64,000 nucleotides of DNA, from the NCBI GenBank assembly GCA_030522415.1, contig CM060121.1, forward strand, positions 15,099,142 through 15,163,141. Reading direction: 5' to 3'. The position numbers and the translations under genes are program-made. Below are positions 1 through 9,950 of this stretch, piece after piece (within the stretch, counting starts at the first letter, position 1; each line of letters opens with the position of its first letter). The notes below the pieces were generated by a model that was not told the DNA's origin, ran no database searches, and worked only from the letters and a program-made list of their open reading frames with translations. This DNA comes from Channallabes apus (taxonomy: Eukaryota; Chordata; Actinopteri; Siluriformes; Clariidae).

Positions 1-750
1 ATGAAAACATGTGGCCTAACCCTGAAGATCGCAGAGATTAGATGCAAATTTTTTGCCTTTTTTTAGCCCCCCTCCCCCTCCCCCCCTTTTTATCTTGGCT
101 TTTTGCTGTTGTTTTTTTGTTCAGAATGCTCTTGTGTGTTTCATGGATATTTTGTTCACTGTAAGCAATACTGTAAAACGTTTTCTGTTCTATCATTCCG
201 TGTTTCTACTGTACCTCCTGTAGTAAACAGTAAAGGAAAAAAAACTTGTTTGCTTTTTACTGGAATGCTTTTGAATGTGAACATTACTGTACATGTGGAC
301 ATACAGTTACCAACCAAGACATTTCTGGTGTCAAAATGGTGGATTGCATGTTTACATAAAAGTCTATGCAGTTTTTGTAATGTCAATAATAGCCAGTATT
401 TTGAAACCTGGTGTACTTTGATTGACTGCATGTACCTTGTGAAGTGAAAACAAGTGTTATTCTTTGACAGAATAATTTCATTTTGAGTCAGATTTATAGT
501 GTTTTTGTAAAGTTAGTGTGTGCAGAGAAAGATGTGTTCTATCTTGAAATGAAGAGTTAGTATATATTTAACAAAATGTATTTTTGATAAGAAAATTATC
601 CATTTGGCCAATTGTGTTTTGTAGGTGTGAGTCTGTGTTAAGAGTTTAGAAAAAGTATCTGAAGTATGGGTAAGAGCTTGTTAGCGATTGAAAAAAACTG
701 TAATTGAATAATTTGATGATGACTTGAAATGAATGACATGAAAGAAGTCT
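1..750. other. AT-rich sequence with no recognised gene
   Basis: The stretch is AT-rich, with homopolymer T and C runs near 57-117. The open frames here are short and resemble no family I know. It could be the 3' UTR of a gene beyond the left edge, but no polyadenylation context proves it. At 683-702 there is a 20-base piece that closely resembles the right terminal repeat of the transposon that begins at 751. Confidence 0.4.
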
Positions 751-1177
751 TACAGTTTTTGCCAATTGCTTTCACGCTTATTGCAGAATTTGGCCCACCA
801 TGTCAAAACTCTACACACAAGCCGATCAGACATAGACACTTGGAGATTAACAACTCACAACTTTGTCAAAATGAAACACTGCAATCAAAACTTAACACTC
901 CTTTCTAAAAATGAAATACTTGCAACAAAACCATACACGCAGTTGCCATTTAAATTACCTTTCATATCACCAGCAACACACTGATGGGCTTTATATTAAA
1001 CACTCCAGTCTTTGTGTTTTTATTTTTGTATTTTGCTCTTCTGTAAAAGCCAAAAGTAATTTCTGCTGTAATCTGCAAGTTTTTTTTTTTACCAAAAACA
1101 AACATTCTTACAGAAATTTAGCAACAAAAAGTAACACCTAACCAGAAAAAAAAAAAAAAAAAAAAAAAACAATGACG

Positions 1178-1520
1178 TGTGGTGGGGGTTGGTGCTTATG
1201 GGTCCCGTCTCCTATTTGGGTTTGGCCACAAGACCTTATCGCCATCACAGGCGACAATATCACACAGGGAAAATATTGCCTTGTGTGCCGAATCCACACT
1301 TGAATTGATCCCACCACAGTGTCTCCGTATGCGTCTTCCATTGCTTGCAGAAGAGCCATGCGAACGTGTGGTTGCCCGATCATATACTTTCCACCGCCGT
1401 GCTGAAAATAATTCATCAGGTGCATTTAGAAAGGGGCTGTAAGGGGGCAGATATAAAAGTGTGAACTGGTTATGGGTGTTGAACCAATCTTGGACCAAAG
1501 CTGCCCGGTGGAAATACTGT
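1178..1520 (-). pseudogene. Transposase C-terminal fragment (DDE domain, frameshifted)
   Basis: Minus-strand translation contains YLPPYSPFLN, typical of IS630/Tc1-type DDE endonucleases just before the last catalytic acid. It is followed by an FSARRWKVYDR-like stretch and, after a frame change, MALLQAMEDAYGD and WIRHTRQYFP. It ends near VLWPNPNRRRD. The two reading frames together match one continuous transposase tail, so at least one indel separates them. In the expected ..LNPIEEFFSAW context the sequence reads LNAPDELFSAR, with several substitutions. Confidence 0.7.
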
Positions 1521-1689
1521 AACTATAAATACTGTACTTCAAACTGTACACAGTATTGTAACATCACAATGGTATTCCTTTAGATATACTTCACAGCACT
1601 ACCCATTTTTGTATGGTACATGTCCATACTGTAATACTGTATGATACAGAATGTGACATATACAGTAATTAGCGTATAAACTTGAAGAT

Positions 1690-1925
1690 ATACCTGTACT
1701 CCAGTCGGAATGTCCTTATTATCGATGCTACTGTGTACTGACTGAGGTTAGGTTGGACTCTTTGCCCAGCCTCCCTCATGGACAGGGCACGATTTATCAC
1801 ATGGTCGACCAGAGTAGCCCTGATGTCATCTGATACACGTCTCTGCTCTGGTCCTCGTCCATGTCCTCGTCCTCTTCCACGTCCGACTCCTCTCTCTCTC
1901 TTTTTCCTCCTCTCACTCTGGCTCT
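1690..1925 (-). pseudogene. Transposase N-terminal fragment (RG-rich leader plus HTH)
   Basis: In one minus-strand frame the sequence reads as an Arg/Gly-rich leader, then VSDDIRATLVDHVINRALSM, REAGQRVQPNLS and VASIIRTFRLE. This is the helix-turn-helix region of a fish Tc-like transposase that pairs with the C-terminal fragment at 1178-1520. The leader is disrupted relative to other frames and no complete ORF remains. Orientation and spacing agree with a single decayed transposase gene inside the TIR-bounded element. Confidence 0.65.
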
Positions 1926-2574
1926 TGTTGCCTCCATGTTTGCATAGTTCTCAAAATGTCTTAACTGGGGCCTATTTGTAGTCCTAAGGCTCAGACTGAT
2001 TGGTGTTCTGTTTTTTGTGCAAGTGCTTTCAGGTCTGTATGTGAGTGACCACAATTGCCAGGTGAGCATTGCTTTGTGAGCAGCAGTGTTTTCCCAATGA
2101 TAACTGGTGATTTTGATATTGGACAACGTGTCTAATGTAAGAAAATGTGTGTAGTGTTTCGCAATAAGTTTCTTACAAATTTGCGAACAAAGTGCAAACT
2201 TGAAAATGTGTTTAAACTATGGTTACACTGTGTTTAATGCTGTGCTACAAGAATTTTAAGCATCGAGTCTTTGGTTTAAGCATTCGCTTTTAGTGTGTAA
2301 GCGATTGGCAAAAACTGTAACTTGTCTTAAACATGATTTGTTCCCTTGCTTTTTTATTTATATATATTTATTTAAATATATTTATTATTTCTGGAATAAA
2401 TATCATTATTACATAATGGACTTACATACACTCTCATAGTCTACAAATATTTAAGCCAGATAACATGATTTTTATGCATCTAAATGCTTCTACAAATGCT
2501 TTCCACATAAGTAGCTTAATACATGAGGCATTGTTTTATTTCTTATTAATTTATACTTAGTTTTATTTACTTAT

Positions 2575-2577
<3 letters not shown>

Positions 2578-2614
<37 letters not shown>
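2578..2614. repeat. (ATT)n microsatellite
   Basis: About twelve tandem copies of the trinucleotide ATT/TTA are visible, with no interruptions. Confidence 0.95.
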
Positions 2615-2644
2615 GTGAGCTACTGGATATCATTTTCTTGAAAA

Positions 2645-2730
2645 TTATATTATATTATATTATATTATATTATATTATATTATATTATATTATATTATAT
2701 TATATTATATTATATTATATTATATTATAT
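2645..2730. repeat. (TATAT)n pentanucleotide microsatellite
   Basis: About 17 near-perfect tandem copies of a 5-bp A/T-only unit run for about 85 bp. The segment should melt easily. No gene lies within 3 kb. Confidence 0.95.
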
Positions 2731-3149
2731 ACTCATACCAATCAGACATAAACAATAAACCCACTAACAGATAAAATAAATAACACTATCACTTTACAAT
2801 GATACCTGTCAACAGGTGGGATATGTTAGGCAGTAAGTGAATAGTCAGAGCTACTATAACACAGGTTAATGCTGGCTTTGACAGAAAATAAAGTGCATCA
2901 CAGCTTTCTGCATACGGGGCTTCATTGCTGAATACTGGAGAGAGTGTACATCTTAAACAAATGGACATGTGAACATCAGAACTGGCCGATGGAAACAATA
3001 AAAAAAGATAACCTGGTCTAATATTTCACATTTTCTTCCACATCATGTGAACACCCGGGTGCTTGTGTGTCACTTGCCATGAGAAGAGATGGCACCAGGA
3101 TGCACTATAAGACATACCTGTAGGCAATCCAGCAAAGGCAGTTTGATAC

Positions 3150-3510
3150 CTGTTTGGAAACCTTGGGACCTGGTATTCATGCAGATTTTGAAGTACATCC
3201 TTTCTTGGCAACACTTTTCCTAATGTCAGTGATCTTTCTCAGCAGGATACTGTGCCCTGCCACACTGCAATTTTTTTCAGGATTTTTTTTAAAGAAACAT
3301 GACAAAGAGTTCACAGTGTTGACCTTGTCCCCAAATTCCCCAGATCTCAGGCCAGATCATCTGCAGGACAAACAAGTCTGATCCATGGAGGCCTCTCCTT
3401 ACAAATTATAATACATTATTTAAAGGATCTGCTACTTGTCTTGTAGAGTCCAGAGCTGTTTTGGTAGAACTAGTGGGTCCTACACAATATTACGCAACTT
3501 GTTATGGGTG
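3150..3510 (+). mobile_element. Tc1-like transposon relic (C-terminal transposase part, decayed)
   Basis: The plus strand preserves the recognisable string of a common fish Tc1-type transposase: CATGACAAAGAGTTC at 3298, then CCAAATTCCCCAGATCTCA, GGACAAACAAGT and a terminal CCTACACAATATTA. The reading frame is destroyed by many indels. A minus-strand relic of what looks like the same family lies at 62160-62490. Confidence 0.65.
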
Positions 3511-4129
3511 TTTGGTATATACAGTAATAGGTTTCCTTGAAACATCAATCAATATGATGTAATACCTGTATGTATTATTTCCTTTGGATTGGTACAGCCT
3601 ACAGCAGACAGCTTCCTTTTCTTTTTATGCAAACACTACTGGGATTTGATACTCTGTGCATCAAACCCAGTGTAAATGTTTTGCAACAAACTACAATGCC
3701 GTAATCATGAATAAAATCAGGATAAGTTAAAATGTTCAGAATATATTTAATAATTAGGATGGCATTTAGTCTTTGGGAGTAAAAATGTCCCATGATTTAT
3801 ATGGTGATAGCAGCAGCATCCTAGCCTACAGCACCACCCAGAGGACATATGCAGTCTATGATTCAGCCTCTGCTCAACATTCTCAAATCCAGATAAGCTC
3901 TCTAAGATGCACATTCTAAACCAACTACTACCTTCTACAAAACAGTTGTAAAAAACATTACATTTTGATAATTCATTGAAAACATGTGTTTATTACAAAG
4001 AGAAAACATTAAACGACGCTCGTCCTCGAAGTAGTGGTTTGGGTTTGTAACAGCTTGTGTCAACCAGAACAGAGTAGTGCGACAGTTACAGTCATTACTG
4101 CCCCATAACACTATAATTTAAGCTTAGGC

Positions 4130-4130
<1 letters not shown>

Positions 4131-4193
<63 letters not shown>
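4131..4193. repeat. (TG)n microsatellite
   Basis: About 31 uninterrupted TG dinucleotides, followed by TGAG/TG imperfect units to about 4208. Confidence 0.97.
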
Positions 4194-4196
<3 letters not shown>

Positions 4197-4479
4197 TGAG
4201 TGTGTGTACTTGTGGGTGTATGTGGGGTAGTTGGGAGAGGCAGTTAAGATGGTACATTTGCATGAGAGATGCAGAGGAGTCTCATGTTTGCATGCACGTG
4301 CATGGGAGACAATGACATCATGCTAGTTCTGCTGCAGCTGTGCATATATAAGAGGGAACCCCCTCATACACATGCAGGGTATAGTACCAGGAACAGGTTG
4401 CCGAAAATATGCAGAACTGTTTAACTGATTATTAAAACTTGAAAGGAAAGATCATGCTGAACTGTTATCTTTGCAATAA

Positions 4480-5010
4480 AGAATTAATGGCCATGACCAG
4501 AGAACACTTAAAAGTTTGGTGAAGTTGCATTGTAAACAAGCTTCAGTATAAATCACAGCTATGTTTAATGGATAGATGGATAGTAAGAGCTTTCCACATG
4601 TAGAATGTGATGAGAACTCACAGGATTGGGATTAAACAGCTGCACAGATATAAGAAAATCACTTGTTATTGAGATTAATTCAATTTGTTAGCAAGCATGA
4701 AGATTGGACTTTGGAGCAATGGAAAAAAATGTAATGTGGTCTGATGAGTCGAAACCTCTGGAGTTATGATCTGATCTGGGGTTGCTTCAGTAGGTCAAGT
4801 CTAGACTTAGCAACAGTATACAGGTATGGCAATAAAATGAAGTCACCTGACTACCTTAATGTACTGAATGACCAGGTGATCCCAAGAATATTTCTTCCCT
4901 GATAGCATGGCTGTACTCCAGGATGACAATGCCAAGGTTCATCTTTCTCAGATTGTGAAAATGGTTCTGGTAGCATGGGGAATCTTTTTCACACATGAAT
5001 TAGCCACCAT
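4480..5010 (+). mobile_element. Tc1-like transposon relic, no intact ORF
   Basis: The sequence retains the landmark order of a Tc1 transposase gene: GATTGGACTTTGGAGCAATGG, then TGGTCTGATGAGTC (Trp-Ser-Asp-Glu-Ser, around the second catalytic Asp), ATCTGGGGTTGCTTCAG, CAGGATGACAATGCCA (the Q-D-D-N-A block) and CACACATGAATTAGCCACC. Indels break the frame throughout, so it is a fossil. A terminal-repeat-like piece that could belong to the same family lies at 8274-8300. Confidence 0.65.
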
Positions 5011-5405
5011 TGAAATTTACTGGAATGTACATCATCAAAACAAAAACAATACAAACTCTGGATAAAAATCAATCTTGTGATGTGGTAAATGCCTTGGTGA
5101 CTGAGCTCTGTAATCGGAGTAATATGAATTTTAGAGTGCATCACCAGACGCTGTTTTTCAGTAGCTTGGAATGGCGACTTTTTTCTTTGCTTGCTTCACA
5201 GTACTCTTTGAATTACCATATATTTGTCACACATATTTAACCTGGTAATTCAACTTTGAGCAGTGGGTATAAATGTTTTTCTGGATGTGTCACCTATAAC
5301 CAATGTTTTTATGTTTAGTAGTAGGTTCTTTGAGCCTCTCTGACTGACCAATTGAATTGAATTGGTTTAATCCAAATCTCAATAGCTTAAAAATCAAGCA
5401 GGATT

Positions 5406-5408
<3 letters not shown>

Positions 5409-5439
<31 letters not shown>
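5409..5439. repeat. (AAT)n microsatellite
   Basis: About ten perfect tandem AAT units. Confidence 0.9.
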
Positions 5440-5799
5440 CTCTAGGGCAGACATATTCAAACGTTTTCCACCACATCCACTTACATAAAGTTTTTTTCTT
5501 TTACATATTTGAATAATTAGACATATTTGAATAGTTTTAAATAAGATTATGTTCAGAAAATAAACCAGATCTTAGGGGATCCGTGAAACTACAGAGATTT
5601 ACAGTATAATTAATGTATTGAGACCTGGATGATAATCACCTTTATGAAATCTAATCATTGTGAAGTGCATTAAGTATAGTTATTTATTACATAAACTGAA
5701 TTTTGAAGCTAATTAAACATTTCTTTTTGGAGTAGACGTGTACTTTTTATTATTATTATTATTTTAAATTCTCACTCGTATTCTGGGAGCTGATGCTCT

Positions 5800-6024
5800 G
5801 AAATTTGGAAGTAGCCTCCGGAGCTCGGTACTGCGCATGCGCCACCGTGCTGCTTTTGTTTTGCCGACCCGGAGCTACTCGGCCTGTGTTAGCAGCAGCA
5901 CTGCGGCTGGCGATAGCCTGCGTTTCACTTATTCAAAAAGTGAAAAGAACGCAGCATAAAGGTGTGTTGACGCTTTCTCTCACTGCACCATTCCACTGAC
6001 ATGTCTTCACTCTTTTGTCAAGGT
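5800..6024 (+). promoter_or_regulatory. mcrip1: Probable mcrip1 promoter and non-coding first exon
   Basis: This short GC-richer island stands out from AT-rich flanks. It contains a perfect palindromic NRF1 motif (TGCGCATGCGC, 5832-5842) and no TATA box, the pattern of a housekeeping promoter. A consensus donor GTAAGT lies at 6025; AG/GTGTAAG two bases upstream and AG/GTGTGT at 5962 are alternatives. Splicing to the acceptor at 9870 would give a 5' UTR exon. That exon was inferred from position relative to mcrip1; no transcript evidence is available. Confidence 0.55.
5832..5842. promoter_or_regulatory. NRF1-type palindromic site
   Basis: TGCGCATGCGC matches the NRF1 consensus exactly. A second perfect copy lies at the presumed arhgdia promoter (28059-28070). 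Confidence 0.6.
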
Positions 6025-6767
6025 GTAAGTGCTGTTTGTGTGAGATGCTCGGTAACCAGTTAGCGTCGACAGGAAACGAGGGCTGTTTAATGTTTATGCA
6101 GGAGGGAGATTCTGGCTTTAGCTGGAAGCCCTAAAATTAGCTCATGTTGTGATTTAATATAACATTTACGATACTGAGTTACTAAATGTAGTATACTTAA
6201 ATATTTATTTACGATATCAAGTACTTTAGTTGCACAGACTGCATTAGCTTGTTGGCTACAAACAATAACAAACACAATGTACAGTTTATAGAACGTTAAG
6301 TTAGATTACTTTATTATCTCCAAAGGAAAACGCATTTCCTTTACATTCCTAATCTATTTCCCCCTATTTATTTATTTATTTATTTATCTTTTGCCAAGTT
6401 CCAGGCTACCTAAGATGCCATTATATTTTGTTGGTCCAATATTTTTTTTTTTTACTGCTAAACGGAAATTCAACATTCTACAAGTTTGTCTACATCTTTA
6501 TCATCATGAAACCCAAACTATAAAGTTCGCCTTGAAATTGTTTATATTCATTAGCACCTGACAATTATAGTAGTAGTTGGTTTGACCAGGTTTGTGGTTT
6601 TCATGAATATAAAGATGGCACGACTCACTCACAGTCCACGTATTATCATCATTAAGATCAGGGTTCTGCACAGGTTCTTGAACTTTTCTTAAAACTACAG
6701 TTCTGTAACAACAGCTTATGTTATCGTTTCCTTAGCAACTCAGCCACAATGGGTGAACATGTAAGGC

Positions 6768-6910
6768 AGTGGTTCTCAACCCTGGTCCTGAAGCACTCCT
6801 TGTTTTGCAAATTTGAGTGATTTTCCCCGTGCTGACACAGCCAGTTCAATTCAGAAAAGGCTGTTAATCAGTTGATTTGTTGAATCAGGCGTGCTGCACG
6901 CTGAGAAAAC
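6768..6910 (+). repeat. Dispersed teleost interspersed repeat
   Basis: The segment starts GTGGTTCTCAACCCTGGTCCTG and carries GGCTGTTAATCAGTTGATT and TTGAATCAGGCGTG. I recognise this arrangement as a high-copy fish repeat. It has no coding capacity. It lies in the first intron proposed for mcrip1. Confidence 0.6.
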
Positions 6911-8040
6911 TTATAAATGTGCTACATTGGTTTTAAATCATTAGTATAAAGTCCTGGTTCAAGCTGGCATTTTCAACATCAAAAGACACAGACTAAATCA
7001 TGTGGATATGGTCACAACCTAATTAGACATGACGTTAATGTTGTGACTTGTGATTAAACTCTAAAACTGCACTGGTGCTGGGCTACATTTTGGTATATCT
7101 GGTGGTATGTTGGTTTATAAACTTAGGAAGAGTTTATAAATTGTAATGCTATCACATGCGCTCCTGTACACTAATGTTTTATCCAGAGTCCATTGGGACC
7201 CAAGCACTAAACATCATAGTGTGCGAAGGGCCCTCTTGTTCTTGTTTTTTTTTTTTTTTTTCAATCATTCAGATCACTTTGGAGGTCTTACTATGCTTAA
7301 AAAGTCATGAAAATGACCCAGGGCCTTTCCAGGAGAATATTTGAATAGCTCATACACACTTACATGTAAAACACAGTGCACAGATCTCATTGAGCTAAAC
7401 AATTTTGGCTTTGCATGTCATGGGATCTACTCAACATCAGGATCTACTTTTGCTTCCTGTTTTCTCATAAAACATGACAAGCTTTGTTTGGGAACAACTG
7501 CTTACAGCTACACTAATGTAATTGTAAATTTTTCATGTAGATTCAGATTCTGCAATCAGAATTTAGCTATCTCTTGCGGTCATGGAAATATTTCTGAAAA
7601 AAACATTTTCTGGGGGTACCCCTTTTCGACCCCCCAGAACCCAAGGTCTGCATGTCACATCACCTCATCTTGAAAATAAATAAAAACCAGGGGTGTGTTA
7701 TGCCCTGTTTTATAGAAATCATCAAAAATTAATTGTCCAGGTTTTGCAAATGTTTTAACGATTTGATACACATTTTATATACAGAGAATGTAGATGGATC
7801 TACACAATCAATCATATACACATTAGCTAGTGACACTACAATTAACATGAGATTGTTCCCTTCCTCCATGAACGCAGCATTCAAACTCATAATCTGTAGT
7901 GAATGTTTCTACTGTAACACTCGGGTGCATATGCAGGATTGGCACAGGATTGGTTATATCCATGATAGATCAATGGTCATGCAACTCAATCGATACGTCT
8001 CTAACAAAACGTCAGATATGTATTGCTTGTTCTTGTGATG
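6911..8040. other. mcrip1 intron 1 sequence, nothing further recognised
   Basis: This AT-rich intronic stretch contains only short open frames without family resemblance and a T17 homopolymer near 7245-7261. No RNA gene or transposon ends were identified. Confidence 0.4.
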
Positions 8041-8044
8041 TGTA

Positions 8045-8130
8045 TCATATTCAATTCAATTAAATTCAGTTTTATTTGTATAGCGCTTTTAACAATTGAC
8101 ATTGTCTCAAAACAGCTTTACACCATCATA
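8045..8130 (+). repeat. Dispersed teleost repeat (TTTGTATAGCGCTTTT type)
   Basis: The core is TTTTATTTGTATAGCGCTTT, then AACAATTGACATTGTCTCAA and AACAGCTTTA. This string recurs across many fish genomes. A second copy in this window, at 36290-37150, is split by a hAT insertion. Confidence 0.75.
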
Positions 8131-8273
8131 TTGTATGGTCTCTTTATACAAGTTTTTTTAATTAAGAAACAAGAAGGGCTGCGGACCAAAAAGTAATGTA
8201 CAGTACACTAGTATTGTGTGTGGCTAGTATATGATGTTATATTGGTGACTCATTACTGAGAGAAAATATACAC

Positions 8274-8310
8274 TGCCTGGTCAAAAAAAAAAAGTCACAT
8301 AAAAGTCACA
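8274..8310 (+). mobile_element. Solo Tc1-type terminal inverted repeat
   Basis: ACTGCCTGGTCAAAAAAAAA followed by AAGTCACATAAAAGTCAC matches the outer end of a common fish Tc1 family. No partner end or transposase is adjacent. Confidence 0.5.
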
Positions 8311-9390
8311 AGAATTTTAGTGGCCAGTTCAAGTATGAAAATGATTCTTAACACTCCCAGAAACACTCTTTCACAATTTTAGTCCTGAAATTTTCCCGTT
8401 TAATCCTTGGGTCTCGCGTTCACGATCGTCTCTCTCTCTTTTTAAATTTTTAACAGTTAAAAATCATTGCACTTTAGTCATTAATAAATTTCAACTTGTA
8501 AGGATTTGTCATCTTGGCAAGTTGTTGTGGAAAAAGGGGAAGAAACACTGTATGTAACATAATATTAGAATTATGTTAAGACAATAATTCAAATATTCTG
8601 ACATGCAGAGTATAAAGGTTATAACTGCTTTAAAGTGGATTGGTTGTCTGTAACGGCACACAGATTTCTTTGTTAGCTTCGTAAACTGGCTCTAAACTCT
8701 TTCTTATCATGAACAGTGTGTCCAAAAGACTCAACAAAATTGGCCAGAAAGTTTTATAATGTGTGCTTTTGTGTACTTATGAGGATCTTTACACACAGTA
8801 CTGTTTAAAAATGTGATATCTCCATGTGAGGACAGTGGGGTCTCAGGAGGGTTTATTTATTTATTTATTATTATTTTTTTTTATTCCAGTTATGTAGAAT
8901 TTTTTTTAACAAAAACCTTACATTTGTAGTGCTCAATAATGCACAGTAAACTTCAGTACTGTTCAGTGGGAGGTCCAGTGTAGAATCCTACAATGTAGTG
9001 TTTCTCTTAGCGGAAAAAAACAGATTAATTGTTCGCTTGTTCTGTGCCCTCTGGGGTTGCCAAGTCACACTGCGAAAATCCATCTACACTGTGGTGAACC
9101 CTGCCTATTCTAGAAAAAACTGCACAAATATCTGTACTAGAAGTGTATTGAAGAATATTGAATGTTTACATTTAAGATATTCTTTTGTAAGGTTTTAAGA
9201 AGTGTTTTGTAAGTAATAAATGGAAAGCAAAATTATATTGGTCTCCCTCTCCTTCGTCTATTCTGAATAAAAGGTCTGATCCATGACCAAAAACTGTGAT
9301 GGGCTTCCATTCATGAGCTTTGTTAACCATGCATCTCTACTTTTTTTTTTCTACGTGCATGTCTTTCTCTAGTAGAAAGGTTTACAGTAG

Positions 9391-9740
9391 GCCTCCGAGA
9401 GGCACAGTGGTAAAGTGCTGACCCTATCATCCGGAGATCGCGAATTTGATTCCCGGGTGATGCTGTACCCTCTCGCAGCCGGAGGTCTAGAGAGAGCTGA
9501 TTGGCCGAGCTCTCTCAGAGGGGAGGGATGAGAGGTACTTGGTGCTCCCACATTAATCTCGCCTCTACAGCCAATCAGGGGCGTTTGTGAGCTCACAGCG
9601 GACAGCGCTGTCCTCCGAGTGTGTTACGCCGCCCCCAACTGTGCGTGAGTGAGCAGTTTAAAAAGATGCAGTCGGCTGGCATCATGTGGTTCAGAGGCCA
9701 TAGGCCGGTTTACAGTATTAGGGAGTTAAAAACCCTGTAT
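9391..9740 (+). mobile_element. tRNA-derived SINE in mcrip1 intron 1
   Basis: The 5' part looks tRNA-derived. An A-box-like CACAGTGGTAAAGTGCTGAC is followed about 30 bp later by a B-box-like GAATTTGATTCCCGG. A body with GAGAGAGCTGATTGGCC, CAATCAGGGGCG, GTGCGTGAGTGAGCAG and CAGTCGGCTGGC follows. Exact ends and target duplications could not be fixed. It lies about 130 bp upstream of the mcrip1 acceptor at 9870. Confidence 0.6.
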
Positions 9741-9870
9741 TTTCCACTGAACCCTCAAAGAACTATTTTTTTCCTGTATTATGTAACTGATGATTTTTTA
9801 CATTGAAAAAAAAAAAGGTTTGATTTCTCTGTTGTCTCAGCAGTATAATGTATATTGCCTCTTTTTGTAG

Positions 9871-9950
9871 GTACTGAGCTCAACAAAGACATTCTTTGAA
9901 ACCTGCCATCCAGGACTGAGAAGGGAAGACATAAGCCTATTTATTACACA
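9871..9950 (+). other. mcrip1: mcrip1 5' UTR part of the start-codon exon
   Basis: A pyrimidine-rich acceptor (CTCTTTTTGTAG) ends at 9870. About 80 bases of untranslated sequence lead into the ATG at 9951, and the exon ends eight coding bases later at 9958 with donor GTGAAG. Confidence 0.65.

Larger units (their letters stand above)
751..2319 (-). mobile_element. Degraded Tc/mariner-superfamily DNA transposon with TIRs and TA target site
   Basis: The ends are inverted repeats of about 24 bp with two mismatches. Both begin TACAGTTTTTGCCAAT at the outer edge, and each end carries the TA expected of Tc/mariner insertion. The minus strand inside encodes broken transposase pieces: an arginine/glycine-rich leader plus helix-turn-helix segment near 1690-1925 and a C-terminal DDE-domain segment at 1178-1520. 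Between them, roughly 1520-1690, the coding sequence is replaced by TACTGTA-rich sequence, so the central catalytic part is lost. The element is 1,569 bp and cannot be autonomous. Confidence 0.75.

Noticed and set aside
103..447. Cysteine-rich 114-codon frame on the plus strand
   Set aside because: No family resemblance, no splice or Kozak support, AT-rich context; probably chance or 3' UTR.
4320..4400. TATA-box-like CATATATAAGAGGG as a promoter
   Set aside because: The adjacent downstream sequence is a Tc1 fossil and no gene follows; a TATA-like string in A/T-rich DNA is not evidence enough.
9391..9470. Possible true tRNA gene
   Set aside because: A- and B-box-like motifs are present but no cloverleaf with paired acceptor stem forms, and a SINE body follows.
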